Part shown: positions 15,659 to 24,184 of the stretch, one piece after another
Layout of the letters: each line of letters opens with the position of its first letter
Position numbering within the stretch: position 1 is the stretch's first letter
Origin: CBDCPI01 sp965220245
GTDB taxonomy: Bacteria > Chloroflexota > Dehalococcoidia > Lucifugimonadales > UBA3495
DNA: 64,000 nt
Assembly: GCA_965220245.1 (NCBI GenBank)
Contig: CBDCPI010000003.1
Coordinates: forward strand, 1 to 64,000
Direction of reading: 5' to 3'
Notes under the pieces: generated by a model
The model's input: the letters and a program-made list of their open reading frames with translations, nothing else
Databases searched by the model: none
Told to the model about the DNA's origin: nothing
Program-made: the position numbers and the translations under genes

Positions 15659-18103
15659 ATGGTACTGCGGCCAGAGCAATTCACCGAACAAGCACAAGAG
15701 GTAGTCCGCAACTCCCAAGAGTTGGTTCGCCGGTACCACCACAGCCAATGGGATGTCGAGCACATCTTGCTGGCGCTATTGGAACTGGAACAAGGACTAC
15801 CCGGCGCAATTTTGGCCGAGTTGGGCGTACCTGCGGACCGGGTGAAGGCCCGGCTGCATCAAGCCCTGGAAACCGCGCCCAAAGTGGCCTACGAAAACAG
15901 CCAAATCTACGCCACCCCTCGCGCGGCCTCTCTACTGGATAACGCCAAGCGGGAGTCGGAGCGGCTCAAGGACGAGTTTATCGGCGCGGAGCATTTGTTT
16001 ATCGCCGCCACCATGGAGACGCAAGGCGACTCGGCCCAAGTCTTAAAGGAGTTTGGCATCGACCAAGAGAAGGTGTACCTAGCCCTCATGGAAGTCCGGG
16101 GCAGCCACCGGGTCGACGACCCCCGCGCCGAGAGCCACTATCGTTCCTTGGAGAAGTACACCATCGACTTGACCAAGCTGGCCCGCGAGGGGAAGTTGGA
16201 CCCGGTGGTGGGCCGCGATGAAGAAATCCGTCAAGTAATGCAGACTTTGACTAGGCGCAAGAAGAACAATCCGGTAATCATCGGTGAAGCCGGGGTGGGC
16301 AAGACCGCCATTGTCGAAGGCTTGGCCTCCCGCATCGTGGCCGGGGACGTGGCCGATTCGCTAAAGGGCCGGAAAGTGTTGGCCCTGGACATGGGAGCCT
16401 TGGTGGCCGGGTCTAAGTTCCGCGGAGAGTTTGAGGAACGCCTCAAGAGCGTGGTAGACGAGGTAAAACAAGCCCAGAGAGAGATCATCCTTTTCTTGGA
16501 CGAAATCCACACAATGGTAGGCGCTGGCGCCGCCGAGGGTGGCATCGACGCCAGCAACTTGCTGAAACCGGCCTTGGCCCGGGGGGAACTACAGTGCGTC
16601 GGCGCTACCACGTCCGACGAGTACCGGAAGTACATCGAAAAGGACACCGCCCTGGAACGCCGCTTCCAGCCGATTTTCCTAGAGGAGCCGTCGGTGGAGG
16701 AAACGGTGGACATCCTAAAGGTGCTGCGGCCCCGCTACGAGGCGCACCATAAAGTAAGTATCGAGGATTCGGCCTTGGTGGCCGCCGCCCGCTTGAGCGA
16801 CCGCTACATCACCGGCAGGCAACTCCCGGATAAGGCGGTGGACTTTATTGACGAGGCCGCCAGCAAGCTGCGCATCGACGCCGAGAGCTTGCCCGGCGAC
16901 TTGAAAGACATGGAAGAGCGCATCCACCGGTTGGCGGACCAAGAAGAAGCCGCCGCCCAAAGGTCGGACTACGAGCGGGCCGCTCAAATCCGTACCGAAC
17001 GCCTGCGGTTGGAGGAAGAGTTCGAGCTGGATAGACAGCGGCAGCAGCCGGGCCGAAAGGCCGACATGGTAGTCGGCGAGGCCGACATCGCCGAGTTGGT
17101 GTCCAAGTGGACCGGAATTCCCGCCGGGCGTTTGCTGGAAGGCGAGTCGGAACGGTTGATACACATGGAAGAGGTCTTGCACCATCGCCTAGTGGGACAA
17201 AATGAAGCCGTGGTCGCGGTTTCCGAAGTGATCCGGAGGGCCCGCTCCGGTCTGAGCGATCCCCGGCGTCCCATCGGCAGCTTTATCTTCTTGGGACCCA
17301 CCGGGGTGGGAAAGACGGAGTTGGCCAAGGCGCTGGCGGAATTCCTCTTCGACGACGAGGCCAACATGGTGCGGGTGGACATGTCGGAGTACATGGAGAA
17401 GCACACCGTTTCCCGGCTCATCGGCGCTCCTCCCGGCTACGTGGGGTTCGACGAAGGCGGCCAGTTGACCGAGGCGGTGCGTAGGCGGCCCTACCGGGTA
17501 ATCTTGTTCGACGAAATCGAAAAAGCCCACCCGGACGTTTTCAACATACTCTTGCAAATCTTGGAGGACGGACGCCTCACCGACGGCCACGGCCACACCG
17601 TTGACTTCCGAAACACGGTGATCATAATGACCAGCAACCTCGGCACCGAGGGTCTGCAACGCCAACGCTTCGGCTTTCGCCTCGACGGGCGCGGCGACGA
17701 CGGGGACCGGCAGCGGGTCCGGGACTCGGTCAACGACGCGCTAAAGCGGACCTTCCGGCCCGAGTTCCTCAACCGGATCGACGACGTCATCATCTTCCAT
17801 CCGTTGGACCAAGAACAAATCATCCGGATCGTCGACCTGATGGTGAAAGACGTTCAGGGGCGGCTCTCCGGCCGGGGCATCACCTTCGAGTTGACGCCCA
17901 GCGCCAGCCGTTGGCTGGCGGACGAAGGGTTCGACCCGGTGTTCGGCGCTCGACCGCTGCGGCGGGCGGTGCAGCGTAACCTGGAGAACCCGCTGTCCAA
18001 GGGCATCCTGAGCGGCGGGTTCCTGCCCGGCGACCATGTGATTGTCGACCTGGCCGACTCCGGCCTAGTCCTTGTCAAAGCCGCAGTGGCCCAAGTAGCG
18101 TAG
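15659..18103 (+). CDS. clpC: ClpC-type AAA+ unfoldase of the Clp protease
   Basis: An 814-residue two-ring Hsp100 protein. Order: Clp_N repeats (residues 1-145), AAA1 with GEAGVGKT near 208 and ILFLDEIH near 278, a short middle segment with a UVR-like helix pair (YERAAQIRTERLRLEEEF near 437), AAA2 with GPTGVGKT near 546 and VILFDEIEKAH near 617, then the D2-small domain. The middle domain is far shorter than ClpB's ~120-residue coiled coil. RFGF near residue 670 sits where ClpC has its ClpP-docking loop, so ClpC is preferred over ClpB. Partner ClpP is outside the window. Start ATG 15659 follows AAGGAGG by 6 nt. It is third in the HspR-controlled operon. Confidence 0.9.
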   Translation: MVLRPEQFTEQAQEVVRNSQELVRRYHHSQWDVEHILLALLELEQGLPGAILAELGVPADRVKARLHQALETAPKVAYENSQIYATPRAASLLDNAKRESERLKDEFIGAEHLFIAATMETQGDSAQVLKEFGIDQEKVYLALMEVRGSHRVDDPRAESHYRSLEKYTIDLTKLAREGKLDPVVGRDEEIRQVMQTLTRRKKNNPVIIGEAGVGKTAIVEGLASRIVAGDVADSLKGRKVLALDMGALVAGSKFRGEFEERLKSVVDEVKQAQREIILFLDEIHTMVGAGAAEGGIDASNLLKPALARGELQCVGATTSDEYRKYIEKDTALERRFQPIFLEEPSVEETVDILKVLRPRYEAHHKVSIEDSALVAAARLSDRYITGRQLPDKAVDFIDEAASKLRIDAESLPGDLKDMEERIHRLADQEEAAAQRSDYERAAQIRTERLRLEEEFELDRQRQQPGRKADMVVGEADIAELVSKWTGIPAGRLLEGESERLIHMEEVLHHRLVGQNEAVVAVSEVIRRARSGLSDPRRPIGSFIFLGPTGVGKTELAKALAEFLFDDEANMVRVDMSEYMEKHTVSRLIGAPPGYVGFDEGGQLTEAVRRRPYRVILFDEIEKAHPDVFNILLQILEDGRLTDGHGHTVDFRNTVIIMTSNLGTEGLQRQRFGFRLDGRGDDGDRQRVRDSVNDALKRTFRPEFLNRIDDVIIFHPLDQEQIIRIVDLMVKDVQGRLSGRGITFELTPSASRWLADEGFDPVFGARPLRRAVQRNLENPLSKGILSGGFLPGDHVIVDLADSGLVLVKAAVAQVA

Positions 18104-18139
18104 TCCACCTGGACCATCAAGAACGGTTAAAGACCGACT

Positions 18140-18179
18140 GCCAGCCCCGAGTCCCGGCTTACCGGGACTCGGGGCTGGC
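18140..18179 (+). terminator. Strong hairpin ending the dnaJ-hspR-clpC operon
   Basis: Perfect 18-bp arms (GCCAGCCCCGAGTCCCGG and its inverse) close a CTTA loop. No T-tract follows, so it may act with Rho or stabilise the 3' end. Confidence 0.75.
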
Positions 18180-18197
18180 GACTGTATTCCGCTCGTG

Positions 18198-18785
18198 ATG
18201 AACCTCATTAGTCGAGCGGCCCTGCTGGTTGCGCCGCCCAAATGGCGAAATAGGGAGAACCTGCTGCGGCTGGGAGCCTTCTTGGCGGTCCTGATAGTCG
18301 CGGGGTTAGTCTTCTTGTTTCACGATAAGGTCAGCCTGGGCCAAGTGGGCTACGCCGGTCTTGGTTTGACGGTGCTCTTGGCCAGCGGGGGGCTGGTCTT
18401 GCCGGTGCCGAGCTTGGCCACCGCTTGCGGCGCCGGTGTTCTCCTCAACCCGGTCTACGTGGCCTTGGTCGCCGGGAGCGCTGGCGCCTTGGGTGAGCTT
18501 ACCGGCTACTTCTTGGGCTATAGCGGGCAGGGCATCATCAGCAACAGCCGGTTGTACCTTCGCATGGAAGACTGGATGCGCCGCGGCGGTTGGGTAGTGT
18601 TGTTTCTTATCGCGTTGGTCCCCAATCCCCTATTCGACGTAGTCGGCATCGCCGCCGGCGCTCTGCGCTACCCGGTCACCCGCTTTCTGGTGGTCGTATG
18701 GATAGCCAAGGTGCTCAAGTTCCTGACCTTGGCCTACGCTTGCGCCTACGGCATCGGCTGGCTCACCGGACTGTTTGGGTTATAA
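18198..18785 (+). CDS. VTT/DedA-like membrane protein (SNARE-associated family)
   Basis: The 195-residue integral membrane protein has about five hydrophobic segments. A conserved VTT core includes LVLPVPSLATACGAGVLL, GSAGALGELTGYFLGYS and VLFLIALVPNPLFDVVGIAAGALRYP. Known VTT/DedA proteins include lipid scramblases and flippases such as UptA/PopT, which recycle undecaprenyl phosphate; which lipid is moved here is unknown. The start at ATG 18198 (GTG at 18195 is an alternative) lacks a clear ribosome site. It follows the clpC operon terminator, so it is probably transcribed separately. Confidence 0.85.
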   Translation: MNLISRAALLVAPPKWRNRENLLRLGAFLAVLIVAGLVFLFHDKVSLGQVGYAGLGLTVLLASGGLVLPVPSLATACGAGVLLNPVYVALVAGSAGALGELTGYFLGYSGQGIISNSRLYLRMEDWMRRGGWVVLFLIALVPNPLFDVVGIAAGALRYPVTRFLVVVWIAKVLKFLTLAYACAYGIGWLTGLFGL

Positions 18786-18987
18786 CGTTGGCACGCACGG
18801 CCAGTGACGTGTATTCTAGGCACTTGAGGCGTATCGCGGTGCTTCGATGATCACTTCAACTCCACCGACGACCACGAGAAAATGGACGCGCTCAATAAAA
18901 TAGAAAAGCTGGCGAACAAAATCGAGGATGCGATAGACGCTAAATGTTAACCGAAATTGCCCGGCCCGGAAGTTGAGGGAGGTCCAG

Positions 18988-19557
18988 TTGATACGCGGTC
19001 TTGACGGCAAGTTTCCCAAGATTCACCCGTCGGTTTTCGTCAGCGAAGCCGCCTACATCGTCGGCGACGTTGCCATTGGCGAGGGTTCCAGCGTTTGGCC
19101 CGGCGCGGTCATCCGGGCCGACTACGGCGACATCATCGTCGGCAAAAACTGCTCCTTGCAGGACAACTGCACGCTGCACACCGACGACCACCTGGAGCTG
19201 GGCGACAACGTGCTGCTGACTCACGGCGCAGTGATTCACGGCGGCAAGGTCGGCAGCAACGTGCTGGTCGGCGTCAACGCGGTGCTGTTGGAGGACGCCG
19301 ACGTGGGCGATTATGTGTTCATCGGCGCGGGGGCCATCGTGCGCGGCCACGTGCCAAGCAACTCGCTGGTCATCGGCGTGCCGGGGCAGATTCGCCCGCT
19401 GAGTCCGGCTCAGGCGGCGCGGCTGCAAAACCCCACGGCCAACTACGTCCGCAACGCCCAGCGGTTCATCGCCAACGGCCTGGGCCTGCAAATCCCGGCC
19501 AACTATCTGTCTGATACCGGGGCCGGTCCCGAATCCAGGGCCGGGGAGGGGCAGTAA
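18988..19557 (+). CDS. Gamma-class carbonic anhydrase-like protein (YrdA/PaaY family)
   Basis: The 189-residue protein folds as a left-handed beta-helix of hexapeptide repeats. Family residues are visible: RADYGDIIVG, QDNCTLH with the first His, and THGAVIHGGKVG with the paired Zn-binding His residues, then AVLLEDADVG. Members are carbonic anhydrases or thioesterase-linked acyltransferase relatives. The start is a TTG at 18988 preceded 5 nt upstream by GGGAGG; an upstream TTG at 18973 lacks one. Its stop overlaps the next gene's ATG (TAATG), so it is translationally coupled to the CoA-transferase. Confidence 0.9.
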   Translation: MIRGLDGKFPKIHPSVFVSEAAYIVGDVAIGEGSSVWPGAVIRADYGDIIVGKNCSLQDNCTLHTDDHLELGDNVLLTHGAVIHGGKVGSNVLVGVNAVLLEDADVGDYVFIGAGAIVRGHVPSNSLVIGVPGQIRPLSPAQAARLQNPTANYVRNAQRFIANGLGLQIPANYLSDTGAGPESRAGEGQ

Positions 19558-20825
19558 TGACCACCGGACCGGCAAACATTCCCCTGCCTCTGGAAGGATT
19601 GCGGGTGCTGGACGTTACCCACATCGTAGCCGGGCCCTTCTGCTCCATGATTCTGGCCGACATGGGCGCGGAGGTCATCAAGATTGAGCGCCCCGGCAGT
19701 GGCGAGCGCGGACGCAGCAACGGCCCTTTTATTGACGGACCGGGCGGGGACGACCCGGACAGGCAGCGGGTGAGCGCCCGCTATCTGGGCCTCAACCGCA
19801 ACAAGAAGAGCGTGACTATCGATCTGCGCGAGCCACGCTGCAAGCAGGCTTTCGAGCGCATGGTGGCCGAGTCCGACGTGCTGCTGGACAACTGGGGGCC
19901 GGGCGCGCTGCGGCGGCTGGGACTGGGTTACGAGCGGCTGCAGGAAATCAACCCCCGCATCATCTACGCCAGCCTCACCGGCTACGGCGACCCCTACGGT
20001 CCCACTCCCGGCCCCTACTCCGAATGGCCCGCCAACAACCCCTGCGTCCAAGGCATGGGCGGCTGGATGACCGTTACCGGCGGCCCCCCGGATGAATTCC
20101 GAGACCCGGGCCCGCAGATGGTGGGCGATAACATCGGCGACTCGGTTCCCGGCGTCTGGACGGCCCTCGGCATAATGATGGCCTTGGAAAGCCGCCACCG
20201 CACCGGACAGGGCCAGTACATAGACATGGCGATGTACGACTGCATGGTGGCCCACATGACCAGCACCATGCCCTTCTACCAAGCCACCGGCCAGGTGGCG
20301 GGCCGCGAGCGGGGCAATATGCTCAGCGCCCAACTCGCCTTGCAGGCCAAAGACGGCTACGTCGTCTTGGCCGGGGCCGGCGGCGCGGAGAAGTGGAAGG
20401 CCCTCTGGCGGCTCATCGGCCGTGAAGACCTGATTGAGGACCCGCGCTACTTGGGCGAGGGAATCAGCGGCGAGTTCTACATGAACCACTTTGTGCCCGC
20501 CATCGAGGAATGGACGAAAGAACGCCCCAAAGCCGAAGTAACCCAACGGTTGATTGAAATCGGCTACTCGATGGGCATGGTGCAGGACCAGGCCGACCTG
20601 GACCGGTGCCCGCACCTGGAAGCGCGGGGAATGTTCATCAACGGCGGCAATAACATGGGAGGAATTTTCCGCACCGTCAACACGCCCATTAAGATAGCCG
20701 GCTCGCCCGGCTCGCCCAACCGCCAACCGCCGCTGCTGGGCGAAAACAACGCGGAAATCCTGTGCTCCATCGGCGGCTTATCCCGCGAAGAGTTGGCGAA
20801 GTTGCAGGCCGAGGGACTGATTTGA
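19557..20825 (+). CDS. Family III CoA-transferase (CaiB/BaiF)
   Basis: The 422-residue enzyme moves CoA between carboxylic acids. Family features are RVLDVTHIVAGPFCSMILADMGAEVIKIERP near the N-terminus, LNRNKKSVTIDLR, and the catalytic Asp expected in the segment YIDMAMYDCMVA near residue 220. It lies 1 nt into the gamma-carbonic anhydrase stop codon. The substrate is unknown; SAR202-type genomes carry many paralogues thought to activate recalcitrant organic acids. The gene converges directly on the restriction endonuclease gene, whose stop is the next base. Confidence 0.92.
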   Translation: MTTGPANIPLPLEGLRVLDVTHIVAGPFCSMILADMGAEVIKIERPGSGERGRSNGPFIDGPGGDDPDRQRVSARYLGLNRNKKSVTIDLREPRCKQAFERMVAESDVLLDNWGPGALRRLGLGYERLQEINPRIIYASLTGYGDPYGPTPGPYSEWPANNPCVQGMGGWMTVTGGPPDEFRDPGPQMVGDNIGDSVPGVWTALGIMMALESRHRTGQGQYIDMAMYDCMVAHMTSTMPFYQATGQVAGRERGNMLSAQLALQAKDGYVVLAGAGGAEKWKALWRLIGREDLIEDPRYLGEGISGEFYMNHFVPAIEEWTKERPKAEVTQRLIEIGYSMGMVQDQADLDRCPHLEARGMFINGGNNMGGIFRTVNTPIKIAGSPGSPNRQPPLLGENNAEILCSIGGLSREELAKLQAEGLI

Positions 20826-21311
20826 TCAGTCGGCCCGGTAGAACAGTTCACCGTGCTCTGCAACATACCTGAATGGTATCTTAGGGTTGTTGATGTCTTT
20901 TCCACCTTCATTGTGCCATTTAGCTTCCCACCTCACGTAAAATGGCTCTAGGTTTTCTCGAGTTAGTCTATAGATGTAGCGGAGCTTTATCCCTTCATAT
21001 GCCGCAAAAATCCAGTCCACTTCCCGATATTTGGCAATAATCCCTGGGTTAATGTGGTGATGTGTTGAGAAGCTTTTAGTCCGCAATAGATTTACCGACT
21101 TCAACTCGTACTCTTGACCTGCAGAGTCTCTGGCATCGTTTCCTTCTCTGCCCGGCAACGCTTCTAGTCCGGTAATCAGCAAAACTTGGAGCAGTTTCCC
21201 ACCATTGTCCTGGAATATATCATTGATTCCATGTTTGTCTGCTAACTCCTGGAGTTTCAGGACAACTCCGTATAATTCGTTAAATGTCGCCATATCAGGA
21301 TGTGGGTTCAT
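20826..21311 (-). CDS. PvuII-like type II restriction endonuclease (predicted CAGCTG)
   Basis: The 161-residue protein closely resembles R.PvuII as I recall it. It shares the blocks KHGINDIFQDNGGKLLQVLL, GREGNDA, AGQEYELKS, FSTHHHINP, IIAKYR, WIFA and KDINNPKIP. R.PvuII is a homodimeric PD-(D/E)xK enzyme with catalytic Asp/Glu/Lys; ND in GREGNDA and ELK in EYELKS are the matching positions. It cuts CAG^CTG with blunt ends. The start at ATG 21311 (MNPHPD) mirrors MSHPD of PvuII and overlaps the controller gene by 17 bp. Lower GC than the flanks suggests transfer. Specificity is inferred from similarity. Confidence 0.93.
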   Translation of the reverse strand: MNPHPDMATFNELYGVVLKLQELADKHGINDIFQDNGGKLLQVLLITGLEALPGREGNDARDSAGQEYELKSVNLLRTKSFSTHHHINPGIIAKYREVDWIFAAYEGIKLRYIYRLTRENLEPFYVRWEAKWHNEGGKDINNPKIPFRYVAEHGELFYRAD

Positions 21312-21537
21312 AGCGTGCCAATAAGTCTACGACGCTCCTCCCCAGAGCATTCGCCAACCGTTCCATGTTGTCCAAAGAAATATTGCGTTCTCCCCGCTCC
21401 ACTGAACCTACATAGGTCCGGTGGAGCCCCGCTAACTCGGCCAACTTTTCTTGGGACAATCCCTGGATCTCGCGGTATTTCCTCAAGTTCCGAGCGAAGA
21501 TTAACCGTGCCGTTACACTGGTGTTGTGGAACTGCAT
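21295..21537 (-). CDS. Controller (C) protein of the PvuII-like R-M system
   Basis: The 80-residue Xre-type helix-turn-helix protein reads ARNLRKYREIQGLSQEKLAELAGLHRTYVGSVERGERN, matching C.PvuII-type regulators. These dimers bind C-boxes, first activating and later limiting their own and the endonuclease transcript, so that methylation precedes restriction in a new host. The gene overlaps the endonuclease start by 17 bp, the arrangement known for pvuIIC-pvuIIR, and is divergent from the methylase. A candidate C-box lies 30 bp upstream. Confidence 0.93.
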   Translation of the reverse strand: MQFHNTSVTARLIFARNLRKYREIQGLSQEKLAELAGLHRTYVGSVERGERNISLDNMERLANALGRSVVDLLARYEPTS

Positions 21538-21566
21538 AGTGGTACAATCGACTTGGTGATGACAAT

Positions 21567-21580
21567 AAGTCTACAGACTT
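21567..21580. promoter_or_regulatory. Candidate C-box in the C/M intergenic region
   Basis: AAGTCTACAGACTT is an inverted repeat with 6-bp arms and a 2-bp centre. A further GACTT occurs at 21550 and TTTAAGT at 21579. It lies 30 bp before the controller gene and 26 bp before the methylase ATG, so one site could govern both directions. GACT/AGTC half-sites are typical of C.PvuII operators. Confidence 0.6.
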
Positions 21581-21605
21581 TAAGTAGCATCCCGCTGGTG
21601 CCTGA

Positions 21606-22610
21606 ATGACCGACAAGCCTTCAAACGAGTTCGCCATCGCCCCCGCATACTTTACACAGTGGGGAGAGGCCTACTGCGGAGATTCCCGAGAATTACTGGC
21701 TCAGCTTCCTGACGAAAGTATTAATCTTGTAATGACCAGCCCTCCATTTGCGCTGCAGAGACAAAAAGAGTACGGAAACACTAACCAGGATGATTATGTT
21801 GAGTGGCTTTCCGATTTCGCTCGAATCGTTTATCGTAAACTTAAGCAAGACGGGAGTTTTGTTCTTGATTTGGGGGGTGCATATCAAAAAGGTGTCCCCG
21901 CAAGGAGTCTCTATAACTTTCGGATTCCCATCCATTTTTGTGATGAATTAGGTTTCTATTTGGCGGAAGATTTCTACTGGTTTAATCCGTCCAAGTTGCC
22001 CAGCCCCATTGAATGGGTCAACAAGAGAAAGATACGAGCCAAAGATGCCGTTAACACTGTCTGGTGGTTCAGCAAGACGGAATATCCGAAAGCGGATGTT
22101 ACCAATGTTCTAGTTGAATACGGACAACGTATGAAAGCTCTCTTGGAGGACCCCGGTAAGTTCTACTCTCCTCGGAAACGTCCTTCTGGCCACGACATTA
22201 GCGATGGATTTGGCAAAGCTGGTAAGGGAGCAATCCCATCAAATTTGCTTCAAATCCCCAATACAGAATCAAATGGAATGTATATCAGCTCATGTCGAGC
22301 GGTAGGTGCACGATCTCACCCTGCCAGGTTCCCTGCCAAATTGCCTGAGTTCTTCATTCGATTCCTCACAGAACCCAATGATCTGGTTGTGGATATTTTT
22401 TCCGGATCGAATGCAACCGGTTGGTCCGCCGAATCTGAAAAGAGGCGCTGGTTGTCATTTGACTCTGAACCTGGGTATGTCGCCACATCAGCTTTTCGAT
22501 TCTTGGAGAAGGGGGCCAGTGTTGCTACCTTGCAAGAAGTCTATGAAAAGATTAAGGCACTCGAATCCCTAAATATCAATGAATACATAACAAACCATCG
22601 ATTGCTTTAG
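21606..22610 (+). CDS. PvuII-like N4-cytosine DNA methyltransferase
   Basis: The 334-residue methylase protects the sites cut by the neighbouring endonuclease. Catalytic motif IV TSPPFALQRQKEYGN lies near residue 50, and AdoMet motif I DIFSGSNATG near residue 264. Having IV before I is the beta-class order used by M.PvuII. It starts at ATG 21606, divergent from C-R, with no clear ribosome site, consistent with leaderless or weak translation reported for such genes. GC is clearly lower than in hisS next door. Product and order together form a complete M-C-R system. Confidence 0.93.
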   Translation: MTDKPSNEFAIAPAYFTQWGEAYCGDSRELLAQLPDESINLVMTSPPFALQRQKEYGNTNQDDYVEWLSDFARIVYRKLKQDGSFVLDLGGAYQKGVPARSLYNFRIPIHFCDELGFYLAEDFYWFNPSKLPSPIEWVNKRKIRAKDAVNTVWWFSKTEYPKADVTNVLVEYGQRMKALLEDPGKFYSPRKRPSGHDISDGFGKAGKGAIPSNLLQIPNTESNGMYISSCRAVGARSHPARFPAKLPEFFIRFLTEPNDLVVDIFSGSNATGWSAESEKRRWLSFDSEPGYVATSAFRFLEKGASVATLQEVYEKIKALESLNINEYITNHRLL

Positions 22611-22686
22611 TCGCCCCCTTCCGGTAGGCTGTTCACGCTATCTATATTGATACAAACTACGCTGTTAGCCTAGGAGATAAGTTCAC

Positions 22687-23937
22687 GTGTTCCGAGCGCC
22701 TCGAGGCACTACCGACCTGCTGCCCCAGGAACAGAAGTACTGGCGGTTCATCGAAGACAAGGCCGTGGGCATTGCTGGCCGTTACGGGTACGGCCGGATC
22801 GACACCCCGGTTTTCGAGGACTCCAACCTGTTTGTGCGGTCGGTGGGCGAAGGCACTGACATCGTGGAAAAAGAAATGTACACCTTCGAGGACCGCGGCG
22901 GTGATAACGTCACCCTGCGCCCCGAAGGGACCGCCCCGGTGTGCCGGGCTTATCTGGAACACGGGATGCATACCCTGCCCCAACCGGTCCGCCTGTACTA
23001 CTTCTGCCCCGTTTTCCGCTACGAGCGGCCCCAGGCGGGCAGGTTCCGCGAGCACCACCAGTTTGGCGTGGAAGCTCTGGGTGACGCCGACCCTTCGGTG
23101 GACGCCGAGATCATCGAGTTGGCTTGGCAACTGGTTCTTTCCTTGGGACTGAAGGACGTCAGCTTACTTTTGAACAGTGTCGGCGACCCTGAGTGTCGGC
23201 CGCCTTACGTCTCGATGCTGGCGGCTTACTACTCCGGGCATCAGGACAAGCTTTGCGGCGACTGCCGGGTGCGTTTGGAACGCAACCCGTTGCGCCTCCT
23301 GGACTGCAAGGTTGAGACCTGCCGCGCCTTGGGCGACGAAGCGCCGAGGTCGGCCGACCACCTCTGCTCCGATTGCCAAGACCACTGGAATAGGCTGCAA
23401 GAGTACCTGAAGGTGATGCGGATTCCCTACTCGGTTGACCACCGGCTGGTCCGCGGCTTGGACTACTATACCCGGACCGTTTTCGAGGTACAGCCTCTGC
23501 TGGCGGGCGGCCAGTCGACCATCGTAGGCGGCGGCCGTTACGACGGTCTAATCCAAGAGTTGGGTGGGCGGGCAATACCGGGCATCGGCTTTGCCACCGG
23601 CATGGAACGGTTGACTTTGAACCTGAAAAGCAGCCAGGTGGCGGTCCCCGAAGCGCCTTCGCCTCAGTACTTGGTAGCCAACGTTGGCGAAGCCGCCCGG
23701 ACGGCGGCGCTTGACCTTGCGGCCAAGCTGCGGGTGGCCGGGGTGGGGGCGATGCTGAGCAGCGGGTCCCGGGCCCTGCGCGGTCAGATGCGCCAAGCCA
23801 ACGCCTTGGACATACCCTATGCCCTGATCTTGGGAGACGATGAGATCGCCAAGGGCGAAGTGGTGGTCCGGGATATGCGAGCTTCGACCCAGAGCACCAG
23901 GTCCCTGACCGAGTTCTTGGCGGAGATCGCCCCGTAG
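22687..23937 (+). CDS. hisS: Histidine--tRNA ligase
   Basis: This 416-residue class II synthetase charges tRNA-His. Motif 1 lies near the start (RAPRGTTDLLPQEQKYW), and motif 2 is FRYERPQAGRFREHHQFG. The histidine-specific motif VRGLDYYTRTVFE is near residue 256, and motif 3 is GIGFATGMERL. The C-terminal anticodon-binding domain follows from about 325. A Cys-rich insert (CGDCRVR, CSDCQDHW) occurs near 195-235, as in many HisRS. The start is GTG 22687 with AGGAG about 10 nt upstream. Confidence 0.95.
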   Translation: MFRAPRGTTDLLPQEQKYWRFIEDKAVGIAGRYGYGRIDTPVFEDSNLFVRSVGEGTDIVEKEMYTFEDRGGDNVTLRPEGTAPVCRAYLEHGMHTLPQPVRLYYFCPVFRYERPQAGRFREHHQFGVEALGDADPSVDAEIIELAWQLVLSLGLKDVSLLLNSVGDPECRPPYVSMLAAYYSGHQDKLCGDCRVRLERNPLRLLDCKVETCRALGDEAPRSADHLCSDCQDHWNRLQEYLKVMRIPYSVDHRLVRGLDYYTRTVFEVQPLLAGGQSTIVGGGRYDGLIQELGGRAIPGIGFATGMERLTLNLKSSQVAVPEAPSPQYLVANVGEAARTAALDLAAKLRVAGVGAMLSSGSRALRGQMRQANALDIPYALILGDDEIAKGEVVVRDMRASTQSTRSLTEFLAEIAP

Positions 23938-24083
23938 AGGCCCCGTCTCTCGACTCCGGGCTCGATTACTTTGACCCACTTTTTCGCTCATCCTGAGCCA
24001 AGCTCTCCAAACGCTCATCCTGAGCGCAGCGGAGCCGGGGTCCTTTAATTCTCGGTGAAGACCGGAAGCCGCCCTCAGCCAGA

Positions 24084-24183
24084 TGTCATTCTGAGCCGCT
24101 TTGCGGCGAAGAATCTAAAATTCTTGGCGGTTAAACCGTTCTCCCGGCAAGGATTTTAGACCCCTCGCTCCGCTCGGGTGACA
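24084..24183. repeat. Dispersed intergenic repeat, core A (copy 4)
   Basis: Starts TGTCATTCTGAGCCG and ends CGCTCGGGTGACA. The inner arms are GAAGAATCTAAAATT and GGATTTTAGACCCCT. It directly abuts the miniature element starting at 24185. Confidence 0.8.
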
Positions 24184-24184
24184 A

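Noticed and set aside
18882..18950. 22-codon ORF (MDALNKIEKLANKIEDAIDAKC) between the VTT and carbonic anhydrase genes
   Set aside because: It is amphipathic and possible, but has no ribosome site, is very short and has no supporting context.
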